Counted from the first letter of the stretch, positions 8,571 through 18,601 are shown. The stretch: DNA of 64,000 bases from Bradyrhizobium algeriense (GCF_003062295.1 NZ_PYCN01000008.1:220251-284250); one strand, 5' to 3'. Made by a program: numbers and translations. The notes: generated from the sequence alone by a model not told the origin.

Positions 8571-9134
8571 TCAAAACCGCGTCACGATATCCGACAGCGC
8601 CGGGCGCGGACGGTCCTCCGCGGGCTTGGCTGCCGTGCCGATATGGATAAAGCCGGCGAGCTTTTCATCCGCTTTCAGTCCTAGCCCGTCGAGCACCTCG
8701 CGGTCGAACGCGAACCAGCCGGTGAGCCAGCAGGCGCCGTAGCCGAGCGCGGTGGCCGCGTTGACGATGTTCATCGCGCTGGCGCCGGCCGACAGTTCCT
8801 GCTCCAGGGCGGGTACTTTTGGATGCGGCCTGGTGAAACTGATCACACCGATCACCAGCGGTGCATCCATCAGCCGGCGCTTTTCGATCTCGATGTCCGC
8901 GGCCGGCGCTGCCGGATTCTTTTTCGCGAACACTCGCGCGATGACCTCGCCAGCGCGGAGGCGTCCGTCGCCCTCGAACACGATGAAGCGCCACGGCGTC
9001 AGCTTGCCGTGGTCCGGCACCCGCGCGCCGATGGTCAGGATGGTCTCAAGTTCGCTGGCCGTCGGGCCAGGCCCGCTCATCTCGCGGGGCTTGACCGAGC
9101 GGCGGATCTTCAGGAGTTCAATGGCGTCGGGCAC
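8571..9134 (-). CDS. Nitroreductase family protein (YdjA-like)
   Basis: FMN-dependent oxidoreductase of 187 residues. The N-terminal signature IELLKIRRSVKP and the ARVPDHGKLTPWRFIVFEGDGR segment are typical of the compact YdjA branch, which functions as a dimer binding FMN. I choose a GTG start at 9134 because homologues begin MPDAIELLK and AAAGAGA lies upstream; the longer form adds 15 residues without support. The family reduces nitro or quinone compounds with NAD(P)H; the physiological substrate is unknown. It stands alone downstream of thrS on the same strand, 82 nt from the thrS stop. Confidence 0.88.
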   Translation of the reverse strand: MPDAIELLKIRRSVKPREMSGPGPTASELETILTIGARVPDHGKLTPWRFIVFEGDGRLRAGEVIARVFAKKNPAAPAADIEIEKRRLMDAPLVIGVISFTRPHPKVPALEQELSAGASAMNIVNAATALGYGACWLTGWFAFDREVLDGLGLKADEKLAGFIHIGTAAKPAEDRPRPALSDIVTRF

Positions 9135-9216
9135 AAGGGTCTCTTTCGTCGGAAGTGGCTGTGCCAGAGATAGTGGCACAGCCGGTCCAGCGGAAGCCGA
9201 TTTAGACCGATTATGA

Positions 9217-11262
9217 TCAGACCGCCGACCGCGCCCGCTTCACGTCCGGCGGGGTTGCTTCCTCGACGAGCGCGGCCAGCGCCTCGGCGGTCGGCATGAC
9301 GTTCTGTCCATCGCTGCCGAGCCGGCGGATCGAGACCGAATGGGTCTCGGCTTCCTTCTTGCCGACGACGAGCAGGGCAGGGATCTTCGCCAGCGAATGC
9401 TCGCGGACCTTGTAGTTGATCTTCTCGTTGCGCAGGTCGATCTCGACGCGCAGGCCGGCACGCCTGGCGGCGGCCGCAACCACCTTGGCGTATTCGTCGC
9501 CTTCGGAGGTGATGGTCGTGACCACCACCTGGGTCGGCGCCAGCCAGAGCGGGAAGTTGCCGGCGAAATGCTCGATCAGGATACCGATGAAGCGTTCCAT
9601 CGAGCCGCAGATCGCGCGGTGCACCATCACAGGCGCCTTCTTGGAGCCGTCGGCATCGATATAGAACGCGCCAAAACGTTCCGGCAGGTTGAAGTCGACC
9701 TGCGTGGTGCCGCATTGCCAGTCGCGGCCGATGGCGTCGCGCAGCACATATTCGAACTTCGGTCCGTAGAACGCGCCTTCGCCGGGATTGATCGCGGTCT
9801 TGATACGGTTGCTGCCGCTGGCCTGAATTTCTGCCAGCACGGTGGCCATCACGCGCTCGGCATGGTCCCACATCTCGTCGGTGCCGACGCGCTTGTCCGG
9901 CTTGGTCGAGAGTTTTATCGTGAGTTCGCCCTCGAAGCCAAAATCGGCATAGGTCGACAGGATCAGCTCGTTGATCTTGAGACACTCGTCGGCAAGCTGG
10001 GCCTCCGTGCAGAAAACGTGCGCGTCGTCTTGCGTAAAGCCGCGCACGCGCATCAGGCCGTGCATGGCGCCCGACGGCTCGTAGCGATGCACCACGCCGA
10101 ATTCGGCAAGGCGCAAGGGCAGGTCGCGGTAGCTCTTCAAGCCATGCTTGAAGATCTGCACGTGGCCCGGACAGTTCATCGGCTTCAGCGCGAACCAGCG
10201 CTTGTCCTCGGCCTCATCGCCGGCGGACTGCGCCGCGAACATGTTCTCGCGGTACCAGTCCCAATGGCCCGAGGTTTCCCACAACGCCTTGTCGAGGATC
10301 TGCGGCGCGTTGACCTCGCTGTAGTCGCCGGTGAGGCGGCGGCGCATATAGGCGATCAGCGCCTGGAAAATTGTCCAGCCCTTCGGGTGCCAAAACACCA
10401 CGCCGGGGCCTTCTTCCTGGAAGTGGAACAGGTCGAGCTCGCGGCCGAGCCTGCGGTGGTCGCGCTTCTCGGCTTCCTCGATCTGCTTGAGGTAAGCGTC
10501 GAGCTCTTCCTGCTTGGCAAACGCCGTGCCGTAGATGCGCGTCAGCATCGGGTTGTTCGAGTCGCCACGCCAATAGGCGCCCGCCACCTTCATCAGCTTG
10601 AAGGCGTTGCCGACCTTGCCGGTCGAACTCATATGTGGGCCGCGGCAGAGATCGAACCAGTCGCCCTGGAAATAGATTTTGATCGGCTCGTCGCCGGGAA
10701 TGGCGTCGACCAGCTCGACCTTGAAGGCCTCGCCCTTGTCGCGGAACACCTGCTTGGTCTTCTCGCGGTCCCACACTTCCTTGGTGAAGGGCTTGTCGCG
10801 CGCGATGATCTCGCGCATCCGCTTTTCGATCGCCGCGAAATCCTCCGGCGTGAACGGCTCGTTGCGGAAGAAGTCGTAATAGAAGCCGTTCTCGATCACC
10901 GGGCCGATGGTGACCTGCGTGCCCGGCCACAGCGACTGCACGGCTTCCGCCAGCACATGCGCGCAGTCGTGCCGGATCAGTTCCAGCGCCCTCGCATCGT
11001 CGCGGTTGATGAGCTCGATCTTCGCGTCGTGCGCGATCGGATCGTTGAGGTCGGCGACCACGCCGTCGAGCGCCATCGCCACCGTGCGCTTGGCCAGCGA
11101 GGGCGAGATGCCCTTGGCGATGTCGAGCCCGGTGATGTCCTTGGCGTATTCGCGCTTGGCGCCGTCGGGGAAGGTGAGGGTGATCTTTTCCAAGGGCTCG
11201 GCCGGTTTCAAATTTGCAAGGCCGAACTGGAATCCGGATGCAGGCGTATTCTGGTCAGGCAT
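9217..11262 (-). CDS. thrS: Threonyl-tRNA synthetase
   Basis: Charges tRNA-Thr with threonine; essential and cytoplasmic. The 681 residues show the full class II architecture: an N-terminal TGS domain (ITLTFPDGAKREYAKDITG), the editing domain with an HDCAH motif, the catalytic core with the zinc cysteine in MNCPGH and motif 2 around HRYEPSGAMHGLMRVRG, motif 3 near GSMERFIGILIEH and a C-terminal anticodon-binding domain. It is a little longer than the E. coli enzyme (about 640). The start at 11262 opens with MPDQNTPASG. A tRNA-Thr gene lies elsewhere in the window at 44.4 kb. The long open frame on the opposite strand is a by-product of GC-rich codon use. Confidence 0.98.
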   Translation of the reverse strand: MPDQNTPASGFQFGLANLKPAEPLEKITLTFPDGAKREYAKDITGLDIAKGISPSLAKRTVAMALDGVVADLNDPIAHDAKIELINRDDARALELIRHDCAHVLAEAVQSLWPGTQVTIGPVIENGFYYDFFRNEPFTPEDFAAIEKRMREIIARDKPFTKEVWDREKTKQVFRDKGEAFKVELVDAIPGDEPIKIYFQGDWFDLCRGPHMSSTGKVGNAFKLMKVAGAYWRGDSNNPMLTRIYGTAFAKQEELDAYLKQIEEAEKRDHRRLGRELDLFHFQEEGPGVVFWHPKGWTIFQALIAYMRRRLTGDYSEVNAPQILDKALWETSGHWDWYRENMFAAQSAGDEAEDKRWFALKPMNCPGHVQIFKHGLKSYRDLPLRLAEFGVVHRYEPSGAMHGLMRVRGFTQDDAHVFCTEAQLADECLKINELILSTYADFGFEGELTIKLSTKPDKRVGTDEMWDHAERVMATVLAEIQASGSNRIKTAINPGEGAFYGPKFEYVLRDAIGRDWQCGTTQVDFNLPERFGAFYIDADGSKKAPVMVHRAICGSMERFIGILIEHFAGNFPLWLAPTQVVVTTITSEGDEYAKVVAAAARRAGLRVEIDLRNEKINYKVREHSLAKIPALLVVGKKEAETHSVSIRRLGSDGQNVMPTAEALAALVEEATPPDVKRARSAV

Positions 11263-11555
11263 ATCAGTCTCCTAAAGCTCACTCCTGCGAACGAGCGCAG
11301 GTAAGCGGAATGCTGCGGTATAGCAGGGGATTCGGCGCCTGCAATCGGGCAATTTGCTAAATTGGGCGTGATGGAAGCCGCCGCGGGGGGCTGCAGCCTG
11401 AGCCTCGTTGCCCGGAAAAACGGATTACTTCTTCACAGTCAACGCACGCAGAGCCCGCGAGGCATCAGCGGAATCAAATCAATAAATCTCATGACAGCGA
11501 TGACAAATAGTCCGGCATCGCGGCCTTTTCTTGGCGGGGCTCGCCGCGTACATGC

Positions 11556-12737
11556 ATGTGCATGAAACATGTGCCCATGCCCGTCCATGCCGAACGCCGC
11601 TTTGCGCCCAGCGCACTCATGCTCGGCAACATTGTCATCGGCTGCTCGGTGCTGGCGCCGGCAGGCATGCTTGGCGAGTTATCTTCCGATCTTGACGTCA
11701 GCATTCGCACTGCGGGTCTTCTGATCACCTTCGGTGCGATCATGCTTTGCATCGGTTCACCCGTTACGGCGTGGCTGACTTCCAGGATCGATCGTCGCAC
11801 CTTGCTGACGGCGACGCTCGCAGTGCTTGCGCTTACCAACTTCGCCTCCGCCCTCGCGCCCGATTACACCAGTCTTCTGATCATCCGCCTGGTGATGCTC
11901 GCGGTCGGCGCGCTCTACACGCCGCAGGCGGCGGGAACGGCCGGGCTGATCGTACCGGAGCAAAAGCGCGGCAGCACCATCGCTTACATCTTTCTCGGCT
12001 GGTCGCTGGCGGCGGCGGTCGGCCTGCCGCTGATCACCTTCATTGCCAGTCGGTATGGCTGGCGCGCAGCCTATGGCAGCATTGGCCTGATCGGCTGCGT
12101 AAGCTTCCTTCTTCTGGCCTGGCGCCTGCCGCGTGGGCTGATGGGTGCGCCGGTCGACCTCAAGACATGGACCGCTATCGGCCGCAACAGGCTGATCGTG
12201 CTGTTGCTGTTAATCACCACGCTGCAGATGTCCGGTCAGTTCGTGGTGTTCACCTTCATGGCGCCGCTGCTGGCGAGGCTGACGGGGGCAGGGCCGGATG
12301 CGATCGGGCTGGTGTTCGCCGTCTACGGCGTGTGCGGCGTCATCGGCACGGCGATCGGAGCCCGCATCGTCGATTCCTGGGGCGCCTGGAAGACGTCGGT
12401 ATTCTTCACGGTGCTGTTGCTGGCGGGCGTGGCCGGCTGGGCGCTCAGCGCCGGCATCTATCCGCTGATGGCTGTGTCGGTCGCGATCTGGGGCCTCGGT
12501 TTTGCCTCCACCAATTCGATGCAGCAGGTGCGGCTGGTCGGCGCGGCACCTGCGCTCTCATCCGCTACGGTGTCGCTCAACACGTCGGTGCTCTACATCG
12601 GGCAGGCGGTGGGATCGGCGATCGGCGGCTTTCTATACGCGCACGATCTTCTCTACGCCGCAGGCTACGTCGCCTCGGCCTTCGTTGCGTTGGCGCTGGT
12701 GACGGTGATCCTGACCAAACCGAAAAATAGTCTTTAG
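11556..12737 (+). CDS. Major facilitator superfamily exporter (AraJ/YdhP-like)
   Basis: Inner-membrane drug or sugar efflux-type transporter of 393 residues with 12 predicted helices. The motif-A-like loop TSRIDRRTLL follows helix 2 and helix 4 carries RLVMLAVGALYTPQA. Composition and length fit the DHA1 subfamily. The start is uncertain: ATG codons occur at residues 1, 3 and 8, and none has a strong ribosome site. No regulator or partner gene is adjacent, so the substrate cannot be inferred. The 290 bases before it, back to the thrS start, hold no recognised feature. Confidence 0.88.
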   Translation: MCMKHVPMPVHAERRFAPSALMLGNIVIGCSVLAPAGMLGELSSDLDVSIRTAGLLITFGAIMLCIGSPVTAWLTSRIDRRTLLTATLAVLALTNFASALAPDYTSLLIIRLVMLAVGALYTPQAAGTAGLIVPEQKRGSTIAYIFLGWSLAAAVGLPLITFIASRYGWRAAYGSIGLIGCVSFLLLAWRLPRGLMGAPVDLKTWTAIGRNRLIVLLLLITTLQMSGQFVVFTFMAPLLARLTGAGPDAIGLVFAVYGVCGVIGTAIGARIVDSWGAWKTSVFFTVLLLAGVAGWALSAGIYPLMAVSVAIWGLGFASTNSMQQVRLVGAAPALSSATVSLNTSVLYIGQAVGSAIGGFLYAHDLLYAAGYVASAFVALALVTVILTKPKNSL

Positions 12738-12796
12738 CGGAACATGATCAAAGCGGATGACGGCTCACACGCCGCGATGGCGCGGCGAAGAGGCGG

Positions 12797-14119
12797 TTAC
12801 CGGTTTGCGTAGGGTGTGCTGGCGACCCGGGTCAAAGCGGGCGTTGCCGCCATCTTGACCAGCACGTCCTTCACCGGATGCTCGGTCCAGGCCTGCGTGA
12901 CGTAGTTGCGGTGGGTGACGCCGTCGGGCGTCTTCACGAACACGACGCTGCCGGGCAGCAGCGGCCCGTCCATGCTCTCGGTGACCGTGATGCCTCTGTC
13001 GCGGAGCATCTGCATCAGTTCCTGGTCGTGCCGCTTGGTGTAGCGGGTATATGAGCTGACGAAGAAGCCGGTCCGGTTTTTCTCGATCCAGGACGCGAAC
13101 TTGTCGAGCTCGCCGTAGACGGCGTCGAGCAGGAACACGCCGCGGACCCGGTTGGGGACGCCACCGACCTCGAGGCTCCACGCGGTCGGCAGGAAGCCGC
13201 CGCTATAGCCGACGATCACGATCGGCAGGTTCGCGAATGCCTGCGCCGACTTTGGATCGCCGTAGAGGCGGGCGAGGTGGCTCGCCGACTCATCGATGAA
13301 GCGCTTGAAGCCGCCCGGCTGCCAGAACTTGCCGGCCGAGGAATCGGCGGCGTTCACTGCGAGCTGGGGCGCGAGCAGCACGGCGTTGACGCCGGAATCC
13401 GATATCTGCTGCGGCACCAGTTGCCGGTCGCGGACGTCGCGCTCCAGCGTCGCGCCATTGCCGTGGAAGAACACCACGATCACGCCCGGCTTCCTGGCAT
13501 CGAACGTCTCGGGGACATGCACCAGCACGCGGCTGTCGTTGTAGGTCTCGTCCTGCCAATAGACCCGGCCGCCATAGCTGCGGTGGCCCTTGCGGTCGCC
13601 CTTGGAGATGTTGAGGAACGGTTCTTCGGAGCGCGGATTGGTGCCGAAATAGGGGAAGGCCGAGGACTTCATGCTGACCAGCGTGGTCAATTCTTCGCGC
13701 TCGCTGCGGGGCAGCGCCAGCGTCTGCGTCAGCGACGCGACCCTCACGGGCTCGGTACGCGCGGCGCGCGGCTGAGGCGCCAGCGCAACCTGGCGCTGGA
13801 CCTGCGGCAGGCTTTCATTGGCGGTCGGGAAACGGTCGGCAAATCGCGGCTGGGGGAAACGGTCGTCAAACGTATCGATTGAAGTCCGGGACTTTGCGGC
13901 CCGGGATTTTGCGCCATCCGTGTTCGCCGCCAGCATTCCCGCGCTTGGCGCCTTGCCGCATTGAACTAGGACAAACGCCAGCGGCATGCACAGCGCAGCC
14001 ATCGCAACCCAATGCCATCGGAGCGGCAAGGGGAACGGCAAGGCGCGGCGCGGCATGACCGGGGACGCTGCCCGGTTGGCGCGATCAGCTGTCAGGAATT
14101 TCGGAATTGCTCCGACCAT
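12797..14119 (-). CDS. Membrane-anchored alpha/beta-hydrolase-like protein
   Basis: A protein of about 440 residues with one N-terminal transmembrane or signal segment (WVAMAALCMPLAFVLVQCG) and a disordered, Arg/Ala-rich stretch before the catalytic-type domain. That domain shows an oxyanion-type HGNGA motif and the nucleophile elbow GYSGG in PIVIVGYSGGFLP. The Asp/His partners are less obvious, so activity is inferred, not shown. Several starts are possible (TTG 14149, ATG 14119, ATG 14056); I choose 14119 because a G-rich site (GGGGTGG) directly precedes it. The C-terminus faces the MFS gene tail to tail. Function unknown; possibly a cell-envelope esterase. Confidence 0.65.
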   Translation of the reverse strand: MVGAIPKFLTADRANRAASPVMPRRALPFPLPLRWHWVAMAALCMPLAFVLVQCGKAPSAGMLAANTDGAKSRAAKSRTSIDTFDDRFPQPRFADRFPTANESLPQVQRQVALAPQPRAARTEPVRVASLTQTLALPRSEREELTTLVSMKSSAFPYFGTNPRSEEPFLNISKGDRKGHRSYGGRVYWQDETYNDSRVLVHVPETFDARKPGVIVVFFHGNGATLERDVRDRQLVPQQISDSGVNAVLLAPQLAVNAADSSAGKFWQPGGFKRFIDESASHLARLYGDPKSAQAFANLPIVIVGYSGGFLPTAWSLEVGGVPNRVRGVFLLDAVYGELDKFASWIEKNRTGFFVSSYTRYTKRHDQELMQMLRDRGITVTESMDGPLLPGSVVFVKTPDGVTHRNYVTQAWTEHPVKDVLVKMAATPALTRVASTPYANR

Positions 14120-14416
14120 CCACCCCAATGTCCCAAGATCGACCGTCAACCGGCGTAAGCTCGCACGCGTTTAGGCGACATTAAGCGTCCGGAAAAACTC
14201 CCCACGTCCGGAAGCCCTGAGGAGACCATGCAATCGTGTCGCGATTGTGGGACCGTCACGATGTTTTCGCAATCCGGTAGTGCCACGGGGAGGCTGGCGG
14301 TACCATAGAACCTATTTTGTCTCTCAATTTAAACCATTGTTAACATTGCTTGAATTGAAGCGCGTGTGCCTGCACGATGGCAGCTCCTGGCTGCGGCGCT
14401 GAAGGTACGGTCCGAG

Positions 14417-15790
14417 ATGGCGGCATCAGAAACGGGAAGCCCGGCGTGGCCCGGCTCGCGCTCCGGCAGCGGCTCCAGCGTTTCGGTACTGGTGGCGGTT
14501 GCCATCGTCGTTGCCGACATGGTCGGCGTCGGCGTCTTCACCAGCCTCGGCTTTCAGGTCAAGGACATCCCCTCGGGCTTTTCGATCCTGTTGCTGTGGA
14601 CGATCGGCGGCATCGTCGCGTTGTGCGGGGTGTTTTCCTACGGTGAACTGGGCGCGATGTTTCCGCGCTCGAGCGGCGAGTACAATTTCCTCGGCCGGGC
14701 CTATCACCCGGCCTTCGGTTTCGTGGCGGGCTGGGTTTCGGCAACCGTCGGCTTCGCCGCGCCCGTGGCGCTGGCCGCCATGGCATTCGGCGAGTATGGC
14801 AAGTCGGTCGTGCCCAACGCGCCGCCGCTCGTGCTTGCGGTCGGCGTGGTCTGGCTGGTGTCGCTGGTGCAACTCACCGGCGTGCGGCATTCCTCGAACT
14901 TTCAACTGATCGCGACCATTCTGAAGGTGTTGCTGATCGTAGCCTTCCTGGTCAGCGGCTTTGTGATCGGCACGGCGCAGCCGGTATCGTTCGCGCCATC
15001 GGCTTCCGACTTCACCCATATCGTCAGCGCGCCGTTCGCGATCAGCCTCGTGTTCGTGATGTATTCGTTCTCGGGGTGGAACGCGGCAACCTACATCATC
15101 GGTGAGGTGAGGTTGCCCGAGCGCAACGTGCCGCGGGCGATGCTGTTCGGAACGCTGATCGTGCTGGTGCTGTATGTGGCGCTCAACGCGGTGTTCCTGC
15201 ACACCGCGCCGATCGACAAGCTGGCAGGCCAACTCGACGTCGCACGCATCTCCGGCAGCTACATCTTCGGCGAATTCGGCGGCCGCATCGTCGGCGCGAT
15301 GATCTGCTTCGGTCTGATCTCCTCGATCAGCGCGATGATGTGGATCGGGCCGCGCGTCATGATGACGATGGGCGAGGACCTTCCGGTGCTGCGGGCGTTC
15401 GCTCGCCGCTCGACCGGCGGCGCGCCGGCTTACGCCATTCTGTTTCAGCTCACGGTCGCGAGCCTGATGCTGTTTACGCGCAGCTTCGAGGCGGTGCTCG
15501 ACTTCATCCAGTTTGCGCTGCTGTTCTGCTCGTTTTTTACCGTGCTCGGTGTGATCAAGCTGCGCATCACACACCCCGATCTGCCGCGGCCCTACCGTGC
15601 CTGGGGCTACCCGGTAACCCCTGTGGTTTTCCTGCTCGTGACCGGGTTCATGATGTACTACCTTTTGACCGAACGGCCGTTGCAGTCGCTGCTGGGTCTT
15701 CTGATCATGTGTTCAGGTCTCCTGATTTACGCCGTCTTCCGCAAGCGGGCAGATCAAGCCCCCGCGGCCGTATCCGCGGGTCGCGAATGA
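14417..15790 (+). CDS. APC-family amino-acid/polyamine permease
   Basis: Inner-membrane secondary transporter of 457 residues with about 12 helices. The first unwound helix, characteristic of the APC superfamily, is seen in VADMVGVGVFTSLG, and GWNAATYIIGEVRLPERNVPRAM matches the helix 6-7 region of the family. The start at 14417 gives an N-terminus shortly before helix 1; a further 17 codons are open upstream. The stop codon overlaps the start of the next gene (ATGA at 15787-15790), so that gene is translationally coupled and probably works with it. The substrate is not evident. Confidence 0.88.
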   Translation: MAASETGSPAWPGSRSGSGSSVSVLVAVAIVVADMVGVGVFTSLGFQVKDIPSGFSILLLWTIGGIVALCGVFSYGELGAMFPRSSGEYNFLGRAYHPAFGFVAGWVSATVGFAAPVALAAMAFGEYGKSVVPNAPPLVLAVGVVWLVSLVQLTGVRHSSNFQLIATILKVLLIVAFLVSGFVIGTAQPVSFAPSASDFTHIVSAPFAISLVFVMYSFSGWNAATYIIGEVRLPERNVPRAMLFGTLIVLVLYVALNAVFLHTAPIDKLAGQLDVARISGSYIFGEFGGRIVGAMICFGLISSISAMMWIGPRVMMTMGEDLPVLRAFARRSTGGAPAYAILFQLTVASLMLFTRSFEAVLDFIQFALLFCSFFTVLGVIKLRITHPDLPRPYRAWGYPVTPVVFLLVTGFMMYYLLTERPLQSLLGLLIMCSGLLIYAVFRKRADQAPAAVSAGRE

Positions 15791-17010
15791 ACATGCTGCA
15801 TTCCCTGAAAACGGCGACGCTTGCTGCTGTCATGCTGCTGGCGGCTGTGGCTACCGTCCATGCCCAAACCGCAACGGTGGACGATACCGCGAAATTTCTG
15901 GCCGGCATGATGCCTTCCGTGGATTCGCCGCTGGCGCCGCTCACCAAGGAGCCGGCCTGGCAGCGTCACGCCAAATTCTTCGACACCGCGTTTGGGCAAC
16001 TCGAGCAGCGCCAGTTGTCGCGGATCCGTGCCTGGGTGGATACTAATCTGGCGGCGCCCAAGCCGACCATGTTCTACATGTTCTCAGGCCCGGACTTTCT
16101 CTACGCGAACGCGTTCCATTCCAAGGCGTCGACCTACGTGCTGAGTGCGCTCGAGCCGGTCGGCTCGGTGCCCGACCTCTCGCGATTGCCGCGCGGCGGC
16201 ATTGCGTCAGCGCTCTACAATGTCGAGCGCTCGCTGGGTTCGATCCTGAGCTTCAGCTTCTTCATCACCAAGGATATGAAGACCGATCTGCAGGCGGGCC
16301 AGATCAGCGGTACCTTGCCGATCCTCTACGTGTTCCTGGCGCGCTCGGGCATGACCGTGAAGAGCGTCAGTCCGATCTCGCTGGACGACCAGGGCGCGGC
16401 ATATCTCGCAGGCGAGAATGCCGGACCGAATGCCGTGCGCGGCGTGCGCATCATGTTCGCCGGCAGCGACGGTCAGGAAAAGACCCTGTATTATTTCTCG
16501 ACCGATCTTTCCAACTCCGGCGTGAAGGGGAGCGGGTTCCTGAAGTTCTGTGCGACGCTCGCGCCCGGCAACAGCCTGATCAAGAGCGCCTCCTATCTGC
16601 TGCATTCCGGCAACTTCACCACGGTGCGCGACTTCCTGCTCAATAACAGCGCCACCATCATCCAGGACGATTCCGGAATTCCGCTTGGCTATTACAGCAC
16701 GAAGAAGTGGCGCTTCTTCCCGTTCGGCCGTTATCTGGGGCCGATCGACGAATTCCCGGGACGCTATCAGGATTCATATGCCGCACTGTTCCGGCGCGCG
16801 CAGCCGATCGATTTCGGCATCGGCTATCGCTGGCGGACGCCCGAAACGAATTTGCTGCTGTCGGTGAGGTTGCCCGACGACGGCCCGGCCAGTTCCGATG
16901 CGACGTCGTCGACCGAACTCCCACCACCGCCGCCGCCGCGCGTGCGAAAGCCGCGTCCGCCGGCGGACATCGGACCGCAGCCGAGAGGCGGATTTTTCTT
17001 CTGGCGGTGA
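15787..17010 (+). CDS. Secreted protein, unknown function, coupled to an APC permease
   Basis: A 407-residue product with a clear signal peptide (MNMLHSLKTATLAAVMLLAAVATVHA) and a soluble periplasmic body; no known catalytic motif was recognised. Motifs such as FYMFSGPDFLYANAFHSKASTYVLSALEPVGSVPDL look conserved-family-like. The C-terminus is a proline-rich basic tail (PPPPPPRVRKPRPP) ending GGFFFWR. The ATGA overlap with the permease gene is the best clue to function: the protein may process or sense something related to that transporter, but this is inference. Confidence 0.75.
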   Translation: MNMLHSLKTATLAAVMLLAAVATVHAQTATVDDTAKFLAGMMPSVDSPLAPLTKEPAWQRHAKFFDTAFGQLEQRQLSRIRAWVDTNLAAPKPTMFYMFSGPDFLYANAFHSKASTYVLSALEPVGSVPDLSRLPRGGIASALYNVERSLGSILSFSFFITKDMKTDLQAGQISGTLPILYVFLARSGMTVKSVSPISLDDQGAAYLAGENAGPNAVRGVRIMFAGSDGQEKTLYYFSTDLSNSGVKGSGFLKFCATLAPGNSLIKSASYLLHSGNFTTVRDFLLNNSATIIQDDSGIPLGYYSTKKWRFFPFGRYLGPIDEFPGRYQDSYAALFRRAQPIDFGIGYRWRTPETNLLLSVRLPDDGPASSDATSSTELPPPPPPRVRKPRPPADIGPQPRGGFFFWR

Positions 17011-17044
17011 GCGACGGAACGCAGGCGTGCCGCAAGCTTCGTAT

Positions 17045-17398
17045 TCATCCGCCGTTGACGCCGCGCCATCGACCATAACGCCACGGCAGATACCATCGCG
17101 CGCCCGGGGGGGTGATCAGCGGCACATTGTCGATGCCGGATGTGCCCCAGGGTTGGCAGCGCAGGATCCGCGCCAGCGTCATCCATCCGCCGCCCCATAG
17201 ACCGAAGCGTTCGATTGCTTCGTCGCCATACACCGAGCATGTCGGCAGATGCCGGCAGTTGTAGCCGACCAGCAGCGATAGTGTGTGGCGGTAGATCCAG
17301 ATCAGTCCGCGCCCTGCATTGCGCGGCAGACGACGGACAATGTTGGCACAATCCGTGCAGTGTTTTGGAGGTGATGATGAATGATCCGCGGGCGCCAT
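17045..17398 (-). CDS. yidD: Membrane protein insertion efficiency factor YidD
   Basis: Small membrane-associated protein that helps YidC insert inner-membrane proteins. The 117 residues contain the whole family signature: IYRHTLSLLVGYNCRHLPTCSVYG, with its conserved cysteines and YG, followed by GGWMTLARILRCQPWG. The charged C-terminal extension after NVPLITPPGARW is a common alphaproteobacterial addition. In many genomes yidD lies with rpmH, rnpA and yidC; here it stands alone, facing the secreted-protein gene tail to tail with a 34-nt gap. Confidence 0.93.
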   Translation of the reverse strand: MAPADHSSSPPKHCTDCANIVRRLPRNAGRGLIWIYRHTLSLLVGYNCRHLPTCSVYGDEAIERFGLWGGGWMTLARILRCQPWGTSGIDNVPLITPPGARWYLPWRYGRWRGVNGG

Positions 17399-17636
17399 GC
17401 TGAACTATGTACGTAGTTTTTCGGGTGTTCCCAAGCGCGGAACTCAATGCGTGCAGATATTTACGCCACAGTTCGCAACTATCGCACCGCAGTATACCGG
17501 AGTACGCCAAGGTATTATGGACGACACAGGACAGGACAGTTACCGTTTGAGCCACGCTTCGATGACAGAATCATGTCGCGCTGAAGTGGGGCCGTTGCCA
17601 TCGCTCCCTAAAGGGGGCTTGGGGGAAGGAACCAAA

Positions 17637-18572
17637 TTGAGGTTTGTGAGGTCGCTGAAAGCTCGCGGCTGGGCGCTCCTTGGCGCCACCGCCTTTTGTC
17701 TCGCATTGCCTGGCGCGATCACGACGCTGGGCAACTCGGCGCACGCCGGCGGCACCCTCGAAGAACGCAAGCTGCCGATGCATTTCAAGTGGAATGCTTG
17801 CCAGCCCGATTGCAGGGGCTGGGTCTCAGCGGTCGGCATCGTGACATCAGATAGTCCGAGGGAGTTCGACGAGTTCGCCAAGGGCCGGCAGCTCGCCGGC
17901 GCGACCATCGTGCTGGATTCCAGCGGCGGCTCGGTCAACGATTCCATCGCGCTTGGCCGCCGGTTCCGCGGTCTCGGCGCGCTGACCACGGTCGGCGCCA
18001 CCGTGCGCACGCAGGCCCCGCAAGGCGAACGCGCGAGCGTGACGCCGGAAGCCCATTGCGAGTCGATGTGCGTGTTCCTGCTTCTCTCGGGCAAGACCCG
18101 TTACGTGCCGCCGGGCGCGCATGTCCGCGTGCACCAGATCTGGATGGGCGATCGCGCCGACGACGCCAAGGCCGCGACCTACACCGCGCAAGACCTGATG
18201 ATCGTGGAGCGCGACATCGGCCGGCTCGCGAAATTTACCTTCGACATGGGCGGCACCGGCGATCTGCTCTCGCTCGCGCTCAGTGTGCCGCCGTGGGAAG
18301 ATCTGCACGAGATGTCGCGCGGTGAATTGCGCCTGACCAATCTCGTCACGACCGATGCGGTCGCCGATGTGTTCCCGCAGGACAATGCAACGGTGCCGAT
18401 GGCCGAGGCGAAGCCTGCCAAGCCGCAGGACCGCTTCGTCAGTTCCACCGTCGGGGGCGACGCGCAACCGCAGGGCAAGTCCACCAAGACCGCCGAGGCC
18501 GCGGCTCCGACCGGTGGCTCCGCGACTGCGCCGGCGCATCCGCAGCAGCCGGCTCAGCCGCAGCAGAAGTAA
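17637..18572 (+). CDS. Periplasmic ClpP/crotonase-fold protein (COG3904-like)
   Basis: A 311-residue exported protein. After a signal segment (GWALLGATAFCLALPGAITTLGNSAHA), the core TIVLDSSGGSVNDSIALGRRFR and the loop HCESMCVFLLLSGKTRYVPPGAHVRVHQIW follow the ClpP-like fold: a glycine-rich oxyanion strand, a Ser between two cysteines (CESMC) where the protease serine would sit, and a downstream HQ. Proteolytic activity is not proven. I choose a TTG start at 17637 because GAAGGA lies exactly 7 nt upstream and the signal peptide follows at once. The C-terminal 60 residues are Ala/Pro/Gln-rich and probably disordered. Confidence 0.72.
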   Translation: MRFVRSLKARGWALLGATAFCLALPGAITTLGNSAHAGGTLEERKLPMHFKWNACQPDCRGWVSAVGIVTSDSPREFDEFAKGRQLAGATIVLDSSGGSVNDSIALGRRFRGLGALTTVGATVRTQAPQGERASVTPEAHCESMCVFLLLSGKTRYVPPGAHVRVHQIWMGDRADDAKAATYTAQDLMIVERDIGRLAKFTFDMGGTGDLLSLALSVPPWEDLHEMSRGELRLTNLVTTDAVADVFPQDNATVPMAEAKPAKPQDRFVSSTVGGDAQPQGKSTKTAEAAAPTGGSATAPAHPQQPAQPQQK

Positions 18573-18601
18573 GCCGTATTCTGGCAGACGGTGTCATCAT
18601 C

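Noticed and set aside
9340..11304. 654-codon open frame opposite thrS
   Set aside because: It mirrors thrS codon positions and has Arg/His/Asp-rich composition without any domain, signal peptide or ribosome site. It is a by-product of GC-rich third positions.
14426..15574. 382-codon frame opposite the APC permease
   Set aside because: Composition dominated by His/Arg/Gln and Asp, no start signal; the permease frame is certain.
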